DNA of 64,000 bases from JADJXV01 sp964527785 (GCA_964527785.1 CAZGNO010000005.1:1-64000), one strand, 5' to 3'; positions 19,920-29,231 are shown, numbered from the stretch's first letter. Notes: generated from the letters alone by a model not told the origin. Made by a program: numbers and translations.

Positions 19920-20082
19920 GACTTTTCTCTGGATAGACTAAAAAATGAAGACACAAAAATACAGTTATTTTCGGAAGTTACCAAATTGAATTTGTAAGTA
20001 AGGGGTGAAATTAGAGTTTTGTGGAAAAACTATAAGAATGAAGTTGGATTGGTGAATCTATAGGTAATGTAGATATTCCCTA

Positions 20083-20106
20083 GAATCGGGTTTGCAAACC
20101 CGATTC
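20083..20106. repeat. Perfect 24-bp palindrome
   Basis: GAATCGGGTTTG followed by CAAACCCGATTC, without mismatch. It lies between rplS and gcvP, next to the gcvP terminator. It could be a second transcription terminator stem or a protein-binding site. Confidence 0.6.
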
Positions 20107-20114
20107 GGAAGAAA

Positions 20115-20144
20115 AAAAGCCGCCTCCATACGGGGACGGCTTTT
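20115..20144 (-). terminator. Terminator of gcvP
   Basis: On the minus strand AAAAGCCGTCCCC pairs with GGAGGCGGCTTTT and is followed by a T-run. It is located 20 bases beyond the gcvP stop codon. Confidence 0.8.
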
Positions 20145-20163
20145 AGAATTACACCAAAATCAA

Positions 20164-23022
20164 TTACTGATAATCCTCAATCGGAGGGCAAGCGCAGATA
20201 AGTGTCCTGTCCCCGTGCGTGTCGTTAACGCGTCCTACCGAGGGCCAGAACTTATGTTCGCGAACCCATGGCATCGGGAATGCTGCCTTTGTACGTGAAT
20301 ATCCGTGATTCCATTCATCACCGGTAACTACCGACACGGTATGCGGAGCGTTTTTGAGAACATTATCTTCTCTGCTTTGCGTTCCGGCTTCGATTTCCTT
20401 TATTTCTTCGCCAATGCATATTAAGGCATCACAGAAACGGTCTAGTTCTTCCATTGGCTCACTTTCAGTCGGCTCAATCATCAGCGTACCGGCAACAGGG
20501 AAGGAAACAGTAGGAGCGTGGAAACCATAGTCCATCAAGCGTTTGGCAATATCACCGACTTCAATTCCGGCTGACAGTTTAAATTTTCGCATATCCACAA
20601 TCATCTCGTGCGCTACCCGACCGTGCGAACCTTGGTAGAGAATAGGGAAGTGTTTTTCGAGACGTGCCTTGATATAATTTGCATTCAGAATAGCAATCTT
20701 GGTTGCTTCGGTAAGTCCGTCGCTACCCATCATTTGAATATATGCCCACGAAATCAGAAGGATAGACGAACTTCCCCATGGTGCTGCCGACACTGCAGAT
20801 GCAATTGAACGTCCGTTATCAACAACCGAGTGTGAAGGAAGAAAATCTGCCAAATGTTCGCGAACACCAATCGGTCCCATGCCCGGTCCGCCGCCGCCGT
20901 GAGGAATACAGAATGTTTTATGGAGATTTAAGTGGCATACGTCCGCACCGATGTTACGGGGTGATGTAAGTCCTACCTGGGCGTTCATGTTTGCGCCGTC
21001 CATATATACTTGTCCGCCGCGCTCATGGATAATTTTACAAATTTCAATGATAGATTCCTCAAAAACACCGTGTGTAGAAGGATACGTCACCATCAAACAA
21101 GCAAGGTTGTCTTTGTGAAGCTCCGCTTTGGCGAGCAAATCTTCAACGTCAATGTTACCCATGTCGTCGCATTTGGTTACTACCACTTTCATACCTGCCA
21201 TAACTGCACTAGCCGGGTTTGTGCCGTGTGCCGATGACGGAATAAGAGCTACATTGCGATGAGCATTGCCGCGCGATTTGTGATACTCACGAATTGCAAG
21301 TAATCCCGCATATTCGCCTTGAGCACCGGAATTCGGTTGCAAGCTAATTGCATCAAAGCCCGTAATTTCGCAAAGAGCAGCTTCTAAGTTTTTGAAAATC
21401 TCTTGGTAACCCTCTGTTTGATAAAGCGGTGCAAACGGATGAATCCCGCCAAATTCGCGCCATGTTACCGGTATCATTTCGGTAGTTGCATTTAGTTTCA
21501 TTGTGCAGCTTCCGAGAGGTATCATTGAGTGAACCAATGACAAATCTTTATTTTCCAAATGCTTCATATAGCGTAGCATTTCATGTTCGGAATAGTATCT
21601 GTTGAACACGGTATGTGTCATAAATTCCGACGTGCGAATCAATTCTTTAGGTAACCCTTTAGTAGCTACCGTATAATTTGGCTGCGCTTTACCGGCAAGA
21701 GCAGGAGCGAGTACATAGAGTATCCCTTGAATATCTTCTTGTGTTGTCGTTTCATCAATCGAGATACCGACACAACCGTCAGGATAATACCTGAAATTCA
21801 TACCGTTTGCTTCTGCAATCGGACGAACCATTTCAGCGTTTGGAAGTGATAGTTTGAGTGTATCGAAAAACGTTGTGTTCTCAATTTTGCAGCCGATTGT
21901 TGTTGCTGCCGATGCGAGCATGGAAGTTAGAGCATGGGTGCGCTCTGCTATTGCAAGCAATCCTTTCGGTCCATGATATACGCCATACATACTCGACATA
22001 ACTGCAAGTAAAACTTGGGCAGTACAAATATTGCTGGTTGCCTTGTCGCGGCGGATATGCTGTTCGCGGGTTTGAAGTGCCATTCGAAGAGCGGGTTTTC
22101 CGCTTGAATCAATCGAAACACCGATAATGCGCCCGGGCATTTGGCGTTTGAAGTCTTCTTTCGTTGCAAAAAATGCTGCGTGAGGTCCGCCGTAACCCAT
22201 CGGAACGCCGAAGCGTTGGGCAGTGCCAAGCACTACATCAGCACCAAATTCACCGGGTGGCGTGAGCACGCACAAACTTAGTAAATCAGCTGCTACCGCT
22301 ACAAAAGCATGATTTTCATGCGCTGCTGAGCAGAACGAGGCGTAATTATTGATTTCACCGTTCCCGTCAGGATATTGAACAAGCGCGCCGAACACATTTG
22401 TCCAGTCAATGGTTTCATGATTGCCAATAATAAGGTCTATTCCAAGCGGTTCTGAACGGGTTTTGAGAAGGTCAATTGTTTGCGGGAAACAGTTCTCAGA
22501 CACAAAGAACGCGTGTTTTTCTGCTGCTTCTTTGGGGCGTGAAGCATGGAAAAGGTGCATTGCTTCGGCAGCTGCGGTAGCTTCGTCAAGCAGGGAAGCG
22601 TTTGCTATTTGCATTCCTGTCAGGTCAATAATCATTGTCTGGAAATTTAATAACGCTTCCAAACGCCCTTGACTGATTTCGGCTTGGTAGGGAGTGTATT
22701 GTGTGTACCATCCGGGGTTTTCCATTACATTTCGGAGAATAACAGGAGGAGTTGTACAATTATAATATCCCATCCCAATATACGATTTGAATACCTTGTT
22801 ATGCGAGGCAACTTCACGAAGAGATTCTAAAAATTCGGTTTCAGTTTGGGCTGTTGTGCCGGAAAGTGGTTTTTTAAGGCGTATCGCAGGGGGAATTGTT
22901 TGGTTTATGAGCTGGTCTAGGGAATCAACACCTATCGTTTGAAGCATTTTTACTTTATCGTTAGCATCGGGACCTATATGACGATCAACAAATCGGTCGC
23001 TAACAAACATTTTTGGGTTCAT
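20164..23022 (-). CDS. gcvP: Glycine dehydrogenase (decarboxylating), P-protein
   Basis: 952 residues, the full-length fused P-protein. RFVDRHIGPD opens the protein; YTPYQAEISQGRLEALLNFQ and AEAMHLF mark the N-terminal half; MIPLGSCTMKLNATTEMIPV begins the C-terminal half; and NLHKTFCIPHGGGGPGMGPI carries the pyridoxal-phosphate lysine. It decarboxylates glycine and passes the aminomethyl group to GcvH. Other glycine-cleavage genes are not in the window. The terminator at 20115-20144 ends the transcript. Confidence 0.98.
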   Translation of the reverse strand: MNPKMFVSDRFVDRHIGPDANDKVKMLQTIGVDSLDQLINQTIPPAIRLKKPLSGTTAQTETEFLESLREVASHNKVFKSYIGMGYYNCTTPPVILRNVMENPGWYTQYTPYQAEISQGRLEALLNFQTMIIDLTGMQIANASLLDEATAAAEAMHLFHASRPKEAAEKHAFFVSENCFPQTIDLLKTRSEPLGIDLIIGNHETIDWTNVFGALVQYPDGNGEINNYASFCSAAHENHAFVAVAADLLSLCVLTPPGEFGADVVLGTAQRFGVPMGYGGPHAAFFATKEDFKRQMPGRIIGVSIDSSGKPALRMALQTREQHIRRDKATSNICTAQVLLAVMSSMYGVYHGPKGLLAIAERTHALTSMLASAATTIGCKIENTTFFDTLKLSLPNAEMVRPIAEANGMNFRYYPDGCVGISIDETTTQEDIQGILYVLAPALAGKAQPNYTVATKGLPKELIRTSEFMTHTVFNRYYSEHEMLRYMKHLENKDLSLVHSMIPLGSCTMKLNATTEMIPVTWREFGGIHPFAPLYQTEGYQEIFKNLEAALCEITGFDAISLQPNSGAQGEYAGLLAIREYHKSRGNAHRNVALIPSSAHGTNPASAVMAGMKVVVTKCDDMGNIDVEDLLAKAELHKDNLACLMVTYPSTHGVFEESIIEICKIIHERGGQVYMDGANMNAQVGLTSPRNIGADVCHLNLHKTFCIPHGGGGPGMGPIGVREHLADFLPSHSVVDNGRSIASAVSAAPWGSSSILLISWAYIQMMGSDGLTEATKIAILNANYIKARLEKHFPILYQGSHGRVAHEMIVDMRKFKLSAGIEVGDIAKRLMDYGFHAPTVSFPVAGTLMIEPTESEPMEELDRFCDALICIGEEIKEIEAGTQSREDNVLKNAPHTVSVVTGDEWNHGYSRTKAAFPMPWVREHKFWPSVGRVNDTHGDRTLICACPPIEDYQ

Positions 23023-23179
23023 TGTACTATTGTCTCCATATTGAATTTATTGTTCGGGAACAGTTTCAGATTACAAAATTACGAGGAATTTTTATTGTGA
23101 AGGGCATAGAAAGCAGCAAAGGAGATATAAAACGAGAAATGTCCTTTTCTATTTTAGCCAAATTGCGTAAGTTTGCAAC

Positions 23180-23253
23180 GCTTCCTTAGCTCAGCTGGCT
23201 AGAGCAATTGACTCTTAATCAATGGGCCGAGGGTTCGAGTCCCTCAGGAAGCA
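23180..23253 (+). tRNA. tRNA-Lys (CTT)
   Basis: A complete 74-base cloverleaf: acceptor GCTTCCT/AGGAAGC, D arm GCTC...GAGC, anticodon stem ATTGA/TCAAT with loop CTCTTAA (anticodon CTT), T arm GAGGG-TTCGAGT-CCCTC and discriminator A. CCA is not encoded. The virus-like region starts shortly downstream, and a tRNA 3' end is a classic integration site. No second copy of its 3' end is visible within the window. Confidence 0.97.
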
Positions 23254-23261
23254 CAAAATAT

Positions 23262-23301
23262 AACCTCTTTGTAAACTAAAAAGTTACAAAGAGGTTTTTT
23301 T
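23262..23301 (+). terminator. Terminator of tRNA-Lys
   Basis: AACCTCTTTGTAA pairs with TTACAAAGAGGTT across a 9-base loop and is followed by a T-run, 8 bases after the tRNA. Confidence 0.9.
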
Positions 23302-23325
23302 ATTTGTATTTTTGAAAATATTATA

Positions 23326-23346
23326 AAACTGTACCCAAACTGTACC
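23326..23346. repeat. Tandem direct repeat AAACTGTACC, 11-bp period
   Basis: Two exact copies of AAACTGTACC at 23326-23335 and 23337-23346, one helical turn apart, about 70 bases beyond tRNA-Lys. The spacing suits paired protein sites such as recombinase arm sites, but no recombinase gene is in the window. Confidence 0.45.
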
Positions 23347-23366
23347 AATAAGATTTTATAAATTTT

Positions 23367-23749
23367 ATGAGAAACGCCGTAAGTCAACTTAATCCCCCCC
23401 CCCNNNNNNNNNNCCAAGGACTGTTGCAAGAAAGAAGAAAAAAAGTAGTAAAGGTTTGAAAAAGGGATATTGTTCCCGTGTGTTTTTGAATAAACCTGAT
23501 TGTGATTCTCCGGCATTCATACGCTGCAAAATTGAAAAGTATGCAGAATACAGCATTGCAATTTCAGACTGCCACAATAGAATCAACTTACATGGTAATG
23601 TGGGAAATAAAAAAAGCAGGGAAAATGCTCTTTACAAAATCAATATGTTGATTAAAGAACTTGAAAAAATGGAACAGTTCATTCTTAAACATGCCTCTGA
23701 GTTCCAAGAGCCAAGTTATGAGAACAGTGTGTTTATCGGTGAAGATTGA
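23367..23749 (+). CDS. Basic protein of unknown function, interrupted by C-tract and assembly gap
   Basis: Reading from ATG at 23367 gives MRNAVSQLNPPP up to a run of ten C, then ten N. After the gap an open frame without a stop continues as PRTVARKKKKSSKGLKKGYC to the stop at 23749, with ATG-less sequence at its start. The two parts are probably one gene broken by the unsequenced C-tract; frame agreement cannot be tested because the N count is nominal. The product has a Lys-rich N-terminus, cysteines and a C-terminal helix (NALYKINMLIKELEKMEQFI). No family recognised. Confidence 0.5.
23394..23413. other. Poly-C tract and 10-N assembly gap
   Basis: Ten C bases (23394-23403) run directly into ten N (23404-23413). 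The true length of the homopolymer and any missing sequence are unknown. Linkage of the chromosomal left side and the element on the right rests on this join. Confidence 0.95.
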
Positions 23750-23803
23750 AATACTGTGTTAAGTTAAAAGTAAAGGAATCTCTACTATAATATAGGTGCA
23801 TTA

Positions 23804-23989
23804 ATGAAGAAAAAACGTCGCCGTTGTGACTATTATACTGATGAAGTCCGGGCTGAAATCAATGCTTTCTATAAAGCTCAGAACGGTGAAGAACTGAAAG
23901 TAAAATTTCGAGACTATAATAAAGAATATATGAGAAAATACCGGCTTCTCAGAAAGGTAAAAAAACAACTGCGAAAAAAACGGGCATAG
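23804..23989 (+). CDS. Small, very basic protein
   Basis: 61 residues, starting MKKKRRRCDYY and ending VKKQLRKKRA, with roughly a third Lys or Arg. It is probably helical and binds nucleic acid. A weak ribosome site (AGGTG) precedes the ATG. Small basic proteins of this kind often condense viral DNA, but no family match is claimed. Bases 23990-24174 after it hold no clear gene. Confidence 0.6.
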   Translation: MKKKRRRCDYYTDEVRAEINAFYKAQNGEELKVKFRDYNKEYMRKYRLLRKVKKQLRKKRA

Positions 23990-24174
23990 CCAATATGACA
24001 TTTACACGTCATAATGTCCGTAAGGAAAAACTTTTTCAACCGATGATAACCCTCCGAGAAATCTCTAATTACCAATAGAAAAACAGCGTAAGGAATAACA
24101 ACCGCTTTTTTCTACACTCCAAACTACAGAGCTTTGCACTCAAGTTTTTACAAACAAAGTGTGCAAAGATCACA

Positions 24175-24915
24175 GTGTTTTACACTATTACCATACCTTC
24201 AAATGTAGAAAAATTACTTTCCGCACCGGTGGCAAGAGTGTCGCAGGTGTCATCGCTTTGTGATGGCGGGGATAATCCTTGCACATCATCTTATCCAATG
24301 TTCAAACGCTTTTGGTGGACACTCTTACAGGGTGATTATGAAAAAGCTGCTGCCGTTGTCACCGATAGAGTAAATGCCAATCACGCCTCTGTAGATGGTT
24401 CGGTAATAAATTACTGTTTCCCTGTTGACTACGGTATTGATTCAAACTGCGCAAATATTTCAAGCACTGCATGTATAATGAACGTGTATTATAATGAAGC
24501 AATGGCAGGGAAAATCCCTGAATTTGATCCTTCAAAATACTCGTACCCTGATTCAACAAAAACCTACCCTACTCTTTTATCCGAAGCAGAAAAAATCATT
24601 AAGCATGTGGAATTGGTTTCCGGTCAAGTTTACTTCATGGTAAAAGAAGTTCTGTATAATCTGTACTATGCAACGTATGCAGATTCCGCCACACGACTAA
24701 GTTATCAGTATATCGCACCTCAGAAATACAAAATCAACAAAGAACAACTTGAAAAACCTGCCAATGCGGGATCGGGTGTTACTGCTGCCGGTGAAGCGAT
24801 TGAAGGTACATTCTCGGATATTATCACAATCGGCAAATGGATTTTAATCATTGGTGCTGCCGGAATAGCAATTTATTTTTTAGCTCCATTTTTTACTGCA
24901 CTTACATCAAAATAA
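24175..24915 (+). CDS. Membrane-anchored protein of unknown function
   Basis: 246 residues if the GTG at 24175 is used; the frame is open back to 24079 without an ATG, so the start is uncertain. It has several cysteines in the N-terminal half (SLCDGGDNPCTSS, YCFPVDYGIDSNCANIS), a helical middle and a C-terminal hydrophobic anchor (WILIIGAAGIAIYFLAPFF). First gene of the long rightward run; a virion-membrane or assembly role is plausible but not shown. Confidence 0.65.
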   Translation: MFYTITIPSNVEKLLSAPVARVSQVSSLCDGGDNPCTSSYPMFKRFWWTLLQGDYEKAAAVVTDRVNANHASVDGSVINYCFPVDYGIDSNCANISSTACIMNVYYNEAMAGKIPEFDPSKYSYPDSTKTYPTLLSEAEKIIKHVELVSGQVYFMVKEVLYNLYYATYADSATRLSYQYIAPQKYKINKEQLEKPANAGSGVTAAGEAIEGTFSDIITIGKWILIIGAAGIAIYFLAPFFTALTSK

Positions 24916-24919
24916 AGCT

Positions 24920-25255
24920 ATGGAATTATTAGGTATGGACGGACTTGGAGTTGATGTAACTCAAATTGCTGCGGATGAGCTTCTGAATTCGATTAAACGA
25001 TTGCCGGAAGGAAACGCTGTTGAAATGCTCAAAAAACTGCCAGCCGGAATAATGGAAAAAGTTTGTCAGCAAGGAGTAAAAGAAAATCTGCAACAATATA
25101 TCATCCCTGCTTTACTTGCAGGAATCGGCGGCGGGCTTGCTGTGGGGTTCTATACGCACAATGTTTTGTACGGTGCAATAGGAGCCATTGTATGTGGAGC
25201 AATCATCTACTTTATTCGACAACCTGATGGAACGGAAACTACTGCGAACGCTTAA
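24920..25255 (+). CDS. Small membrane protein
   Basis: 111 residues. A helical first half (LLNSIKRLPEGNAVEMLKKL) is followed by two glycine-rich hydrophobic segments (ALLAGIGGGLAVGFY and VLYGAIGAIVCGAIIYFI). The N-terminus MELLGMDGLGVD resembles the short GxSGL/MDGLG motif seen in other proteins of this element. Function unknown; a virion inner-membrane component is one possibility. Confidence 0.65.
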   Translation: MELLGMDGLGVDVTQIAADELLNSIKRLPEGNAVEMLKKLPAGIMEKVCQQGVKENLQQYIIPALLAGIGGGLAVGFYTHNVLYGAIGAIVCGAIIYFIRQPDGTETTANA

Positions 25256-25286
25256 GAATGGGGTTAGGATTTGGAGTTATGGGACA

Positions 25287-25772
25287 ATGGTCGGTGGTGA
25301 TAAAGATGTTGACAATACCGTCCGGTTAATGAAAAAATACGCTTGGAATGATTCACAGGACGAGGCAATTATTAGAATTGCCAATGAGATCAAGCAAAAA
25401 TACTCGACTGATATTGAACGGATTAAAGCGGCATACATGTATGTCGTGGAGCATATAAAATACAAAGAAGACGGTGAGAATGAATTGGTTGCATCTCCAA
25501 GACATTCTCTTACATGGCTCGGAGAAGGTGACTGTGATTGTATGACAACTGCCGTTTTCGCCCTCTTGCTCGCTCTCGGATATAGGAGATTATACGCAAA
25601 AGTTATTGCTTGGAAAGAAGAAAATGTTGAAAACGAATTTACACATGTATATTCACTCGCATTTATCCCAAGTCTGAACATTGTAACTCCTTTAGATGCT
25701 GTAATGATGCAATACGGTTTTGGACACGAAAAAGAGCCGGTACGAAGAATTAAAATTTACAAAATAGCTTAA
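25287..25772 (+). CDS. Transglutaminase-like cysteine protease
   Basis: 161 residues from the ATG at 25287, which has GGAG upstream; the frame stays open to 25188 and could start earlier. DNTVRLMKKYAW, IKAAYMYVVEHIKY and GEGDCDCMTTAVFALLLALGY form the transglutaminase-like core, with Cys in DCDCM, His in EFTHVYSLAF and Asp in VTPLDAVM as the probable Cys-His-Asp triad (about residues 85, 120 and 137). Phages use such domains for processing or peptidoglycan-related cleavage. It lies among probable virion genes. Confidence 0.8.
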   Translation: MVGGDKDVDNTVRLMKKYAWNDSQDEAIIRIANEIKQKYSTDIERIKAAYMYVVEHIKYKEDGENELVASPRHSLTWLGEGDCDCMTTAVFALLLALGYRRLYAKVIAWKEENVENEFTHVYSLAFIPSLNIVTPLDAVMMQYGFGHEKEPVRRIKIYKIA

Positions 25773-25773
25773 A

Positions 25774-27198
25774 ATGCCAAACACACAGCTCTCCGCACAA
25801 TCAAAAGCCCTTCATTGGGAAGCTCTACGCGATTTGCGTGTAGCGTCTGATATAGCGGGGGCAGGAGCGTCGGGCGAATTCATCAATGGTGAGTATTCTT
25901 TTGAAAGCGCACCTCCTGAAGAAATATACGGTTCTGCTCTTGGTGTACCGGGAGCAAAGGGACATTCGGGCTATGGAGTATTTACAGACAAAAATGGGAA
26001 TACAATTGTAATTGCAACTGAATCCCGTGAAGCTTGGGGACTGATTTGGGGAAAATCTCTATTGGGAAGAGATCCTTACACCTTCAGGATTCCGAGAAAC
26101 ATGGGTACGGGCGGGGCTTTCGAGGCAAATGCTTTTATGATGGCGGGTGTCGGTCAACGGTACGGCGGTTATGCTTCGTGGATTGACATGAATGAATCTC
26201 AGAGAGATGGACTTCCCGGACTGACATTACAGCCATACAACGATTTTCCAAGTTTGCTCACGCAAATCGAAAATACCGGACGAAAATTCGACCGTCCGAT
26301 TGTGATTCTAAATTCAGGTAAGCCCATCACGTTCGCTTCTGTGATGGAAAAAGCATTGACAATCATTTTAGCTATAGCAAAGCCATTCGCGGCTATGATC
26401 GGAATTCCTCCCATGGCTTTCGATATACTGTCTAAGTCTCTGACAATTATAGCTACGCAAGGTCATTTCGACGTAAGTGTTCTTGCTGATGCGGCTCAAT
26501 TGATGCTTCCTGCTGAATATCGTTCTTTGATTCCAAAAGCTACTGCAATCTACGCAAATATCACAAGTGGCAATTATTTAGGTGCAATGGAAGGTTTGGG
26601 GATAAGTGGAAATATACTTGGTGCAAAAGACAGTTTGTTGAAAGGTGATATTTCTGCATTGCTCGGTAAATCTTCTCTCGGATATGGTGATTTGGTCGGA
26701 AGAGTTCAGAACTTGTTTCAAATGGATACTATCCGCTCTCTATCTGCTGCAAATCGTTCGGGTTCGGTAGTTACAAACTTGATTGATGCAGGAACTATGA
26801 CAAAAGTTCCCGTTCTGCAAAACTTACTCGCGGCAACTACAAGTGATACTTTATCGGCTGCAATTCCGGGTGTGTCGGAGATTTTCCAAAAGGCAATCAA
26901 CGAAACAAATGATATAAGCAACGTGAATCTGCACAAAGCGGCAATTCAAAGCGCACTCGGACAGCCGGTCGGTGCTGATGCGTTCGACGAACTAAGTCTT
27001 CGCGGTTTGAAAGAAAGAGCTAACGAAGTTCTTGAAAAAGGTGCAAAACAGTTTGTGATGCCAATTGTGATACCGGACATGAAACGCTACGAATGGGCTC
27101 AACTAATCGCTGATGAAGTAAGAATTCCTGTTTTCGCTGATTCTGTAGGCGGTGGAACGAAAGCGCAGCCGAAAGCATTCACCGATGAATGGAGATAA
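25774..27198 (+). CDS. Large unknown protein, probable virion component
   Basis: 474 residues starting 1 base after the previous stop. The N-terminal ~190 residues are mixed and glycine-rich (GAPGAKGHSGYGVFTDKNGNT-like content), the middle has an Ala/Ile-rich hydrophobic stretch (ALTIILAIAKPFAAMIGIPP), and the rest is helical and Ala/Leu-rich. No signal peptide. No family recognised. Size and position among virion candidates suggest a structural or membrane-associated role. Confidence 0.6.
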   Translation: MPNTQLSAQSKALHWEALRDLRVASDIAGAGASGEFINGEYSFESAPPEEIYGSALGVPGAKGHSGYGVFTDKNGNTIVIATESREAWGLIWGKSLLGRDPYTFRIPRNMGTGGAFEANAFMMAGVGQRYGGYASWIDMNESQRDGLPGLTLQPYNDFPSLLTQIENTGRKFDRPIVILNSGKPITFASVMEKALTIILAIAKPFAAMIGIPPMAFDILSKSLTIIATQGHFDVSVLADAAQLMLPAEYRSLIPKATAIYANITSGNYLGAMEGLGISGNILGAKDSLLKGDISALLGKSSLGYGDLVGRVQNLFQMDTIRSLSAANRSGSVVTNLIDAGTMTKVPVLQNLLAATTSDTLSAAIPGVSEIFQKAINETNDISNVNLHKAAIQSALGQPVGADAFDELSLRGLKERANEVLEKGAKQFVMPIVIPDMKRYEWAQLIADEVRIPVFADSVGGGTKAQPKAFTDEWR

Positions 27199-27200
27199 AT

Positions 27201-27752
27201 ATGAACGGGTTAGATGGATATTGTTTGTATAAAGATGGTCAGTTAGTTCCTCCGCCGGATCCTCAAATTCCTACTGCTGTAGGTTCGGGAGGTCCTGCCG
27301 GAGTACCAACGCCAACGGGCGCACAGGGTTCATCGGGTGTTAACGGAAATACTGCGGTTGATGCAAATGGTCAGTGTTGCCCTCCGGCAAGCCCGATTAG
27401 CATCAACATCACGAATAGCCAAGACACTAATACAAACAGTAAGAATATGAATGCGGCTCGAAGTGCGCCGCCTCAGAAGAGGATAATTGTTCCTCAACAG
27501 CAAGTTGCTACTCCGCCTCCTTTGAAAGTGATAACGATTGTTAAAAAGGAAAAAGAGATTGTTGGAAAGCCGGTATTCATTAGACGGGATAGAATAATTC
27601 ATGTGCCTGTACCGGTAGAAAAGACGGTTATTCAGAAAGTTGAAGTTCCTGTTGTAAAAGAAGTTGTAAAAGAAGTTAAAACAGAACGAATAGTAAATGC
27701 CCCTGTAACGGGTTGTGAGGGCAAAACTTTCAATTATCCTGAATGGCTGTAA
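27201..27752 (+). CDS. Proline/valine-rich repetitive protein
   Basis: 183 residues from ATG 27201, preceded by GGAG; an ATG 12 bases earlier is less well placed. The N-terminal half is Pro/Gly/Asn-rich. The C-terminal half alternates Val, Pro, Lys and Glu (VPVPVEKTVIQKVEVPVVKE), like an extended stalk. Its start MNGLDGY recalls the MDGLG motif of a neighbour. Probably an elongated structural linker or spike stalk; no family recognised. Confidence 0.6.
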   Translation: MNGLDGYCLYKDGQLVPPPDPQIPTAVGSGGPAGVPTPTGAQGSSGVNGNTAVDANGQCCPPASPISINITNSQDTNTNSKNMNAARSAPPQKRIIVPQQQVATPPPLKVITIVKKEKEIVGKPVFIRRDRIIHVPVPVEKTVIQKVEVPVVKEVVKEVKTERIVNAPVTGCEGKTFNYPEWL

Positions 27753-27796
27753 AGTAAAAAATATTTACGCTGAATTTTATTAAACGAGGTTATAAG

Positions 27797-28528
27797 ATGA
27801 TTATTCCAGCAGGTCAAATGCAAGGCGGCGATCCCAGACTCTCATACTTTGATATGAATTCTTGGTCGCGTAAAGGAGCAATCGGGGTGACGGGCAATGT
27901 GGGTGCAGGTAACGGCGGCGGATTGCGTGGGTTAGGATTCATGATCCTTGATGTGGGAGGAGCGTATGGCAATATTGGAAGTTCAGGCACAGCCACACCG
28001 GATTATTCAGGATGTTGGGCTAAAGGTCAACAATGGAGATTGATTACAACTAACGGCGGTAAACTCTCCCTGACAACGCTGAAATACGCTTACGATTCTG
28101 CAAACGGTTATGGAGCAATGGTAGTTAATGGAAGTGGTGTGGAAGTTTACTACGGAAATGTCGGCGGTTATGACGGTGCATTGAAATTCTACTTGAAAGA
28201 GGGTGAATTTTATACCGACCTTAATCAAGTGACATGTAAAGGAGCAAGTGCAAGTTCTACTCCACGAATTAGAAGTTCAACAGATTGCCCTGCTTGTCCA
28301 ACAAATTGCCGGACGGAAACTAAGAAGCAAACCTATTTCGCTCGCCCTCAGAAGTTGAGTGAAACGGATATTCCAATTGTGATGAACAAAAAGATCGTGA
28401 AGTGTGAAAACACAACTTCAGCTCCACAACAATCATGTGCCGCAGAATTGCAGAAACTAAAGGGCGGTGGAATGTCGGGCTTAGGTTGTACAAGTTGCAA
28501 CAACAACGCCTATAACAATCGCATGTAA
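27797..28528 (+). CDS. Cysteine-rich paralogue 1 (CPxCPxNC domain)
   Basis: 243 residues. The N-terminal ~155 residues include a glycine-rich segment and a beta-rich domain (GCWAKGQQWRLITTNGGKLS ... KFYLKEGEFYTDL). A C-terminal domain of about 65 residues follows: CPACPTNCRTETKKQTYFAR, then SETDIPIVMNKKIVKC and QQSCAAELQKLK. The same domain ends the next three genes. The last residues carry GMSGLGCTSC. Conserved cysteines suggest a disulfide-rich or metal-binding module. No known family recognised. Confidence 0.7.
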   Translation: MIIPAGQMQGGDPRLSYFDMNSWSRKGAIGVTGNVGAGNGGGLRGLGFMILDVGGAYGNIGSSGTATPDYSGCWAKGQQWRLITTNGGKLSLTTLKYAYDSANGYGAMVVNGSGVEVYYGNVGGYDGALKFYLKEGEFYTDLNQVTCKGASASSTPRIRSSTDCPACPTNCRTETKKQTYFARPQKLSETDIPIVMNKKIVKCENTTSAPQQSCAAELQKLKGGGMSGLGCTSCNNNAYNNRM

Positions 28529-28535
28529 TTTCAAC

Positions 28536-29231
28536 ATGGCAATCATTCAGCTTACCAAACCCAATGTATTACAAGGATTAGGCGATGAAAATCTCATCGG
28601 AAATCCACAGGGTTTGACAGACAGGGAAAAAAACTGTTGGAAATTGGGTGAGGAAGTCCCCCAAATGTGGGGAACGCTCTTAGTGTATGCGAATAACAGT
28701 GCTTACACAAATTTCAACACAGGATTTGGCAAAAGAATCGGAGCATTCACAGAGTTACAAGGAACCGGAATGCCAAAGGATCAAGGGAGCGTTCAGATAG
28801 ATGTGAATTCTCGCGGTCCGTTAAGAAGTAATTGGGTATTTCAAGATCCGGCAACAAGCAAAATTTATCTGCTCTATTTTTCGGGTGTAGAAAATACAGG
28901 TTCTCCAAATTTGCAAAATGTGTCCTATACTGATGATAAAAGAAGAGTTACACAAGTTATAGAGTTAGTTCCTTGCAATGTAGCAGTTCAAAAAGAGGCA
29001 GTGAAAAGAGTAACGACGGGATGGAATCCAAATCCTTTGAAGTGTCCTAAATGTCCTACGAACTGCAAAAAACAAGAGCAAAAAACGATGTACTACGCAC
29101 GAGCGAATAAGACAAGTGAAAGTGACATTCCGATAGTGATGAATCGGAAAATTATTAAGTGTGAAAATACGGCTTCGATGCCTCAACAAGCATGTTCACA
29201 AGAATTAGCAAAACTACAGAATCGGAATTAG
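28536..29231 (+). CDS. Cysteine-rich paralogue 2 (CPxCPxNC domain)
   Basis: 231 residues. The N-terminal domain differs from paralogue 1 (GTLLVYANNSAYTNFNTGFG ... WVFQDPATSKIYLLYFSGVE). The C-terminal domain matches closely: CPKCPTNCKKQEQKTMYYAR, SESDIPIVMNRKIIKCENT and QQACSQELAKLQ. Starts 7 bases after paralogue 1. Its last 40 bases overlap the start of paralogue 3 in another frame. Confidence 0.7.
   Translation: MAIIQLTKPNVLQGLGDENLIGNPQGLTDREKNCWKLGEEVPQMWGTLLVYANNSAYTNFNTGFGKRIGAFTELQGTGMPKDQGSVQIDVNSRGPLRSNWVFQDPATSKIYLLYFSGVENTGSPNLQNVSYTDDKRRVTQVIELVPCNVAVQKEAVKRVTTGWNPNPLKCPKCPTNCKKQEQKTMYYARANKTSESDIPIVMNRKIIKCENTASMPQQACSQELAKLQNRN

Noticed and set aside
23244..23586. Leftward frames across the N run
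   Set aside because: They depend on translating N bases and poly-G, and lie opposite the better rightward frame.
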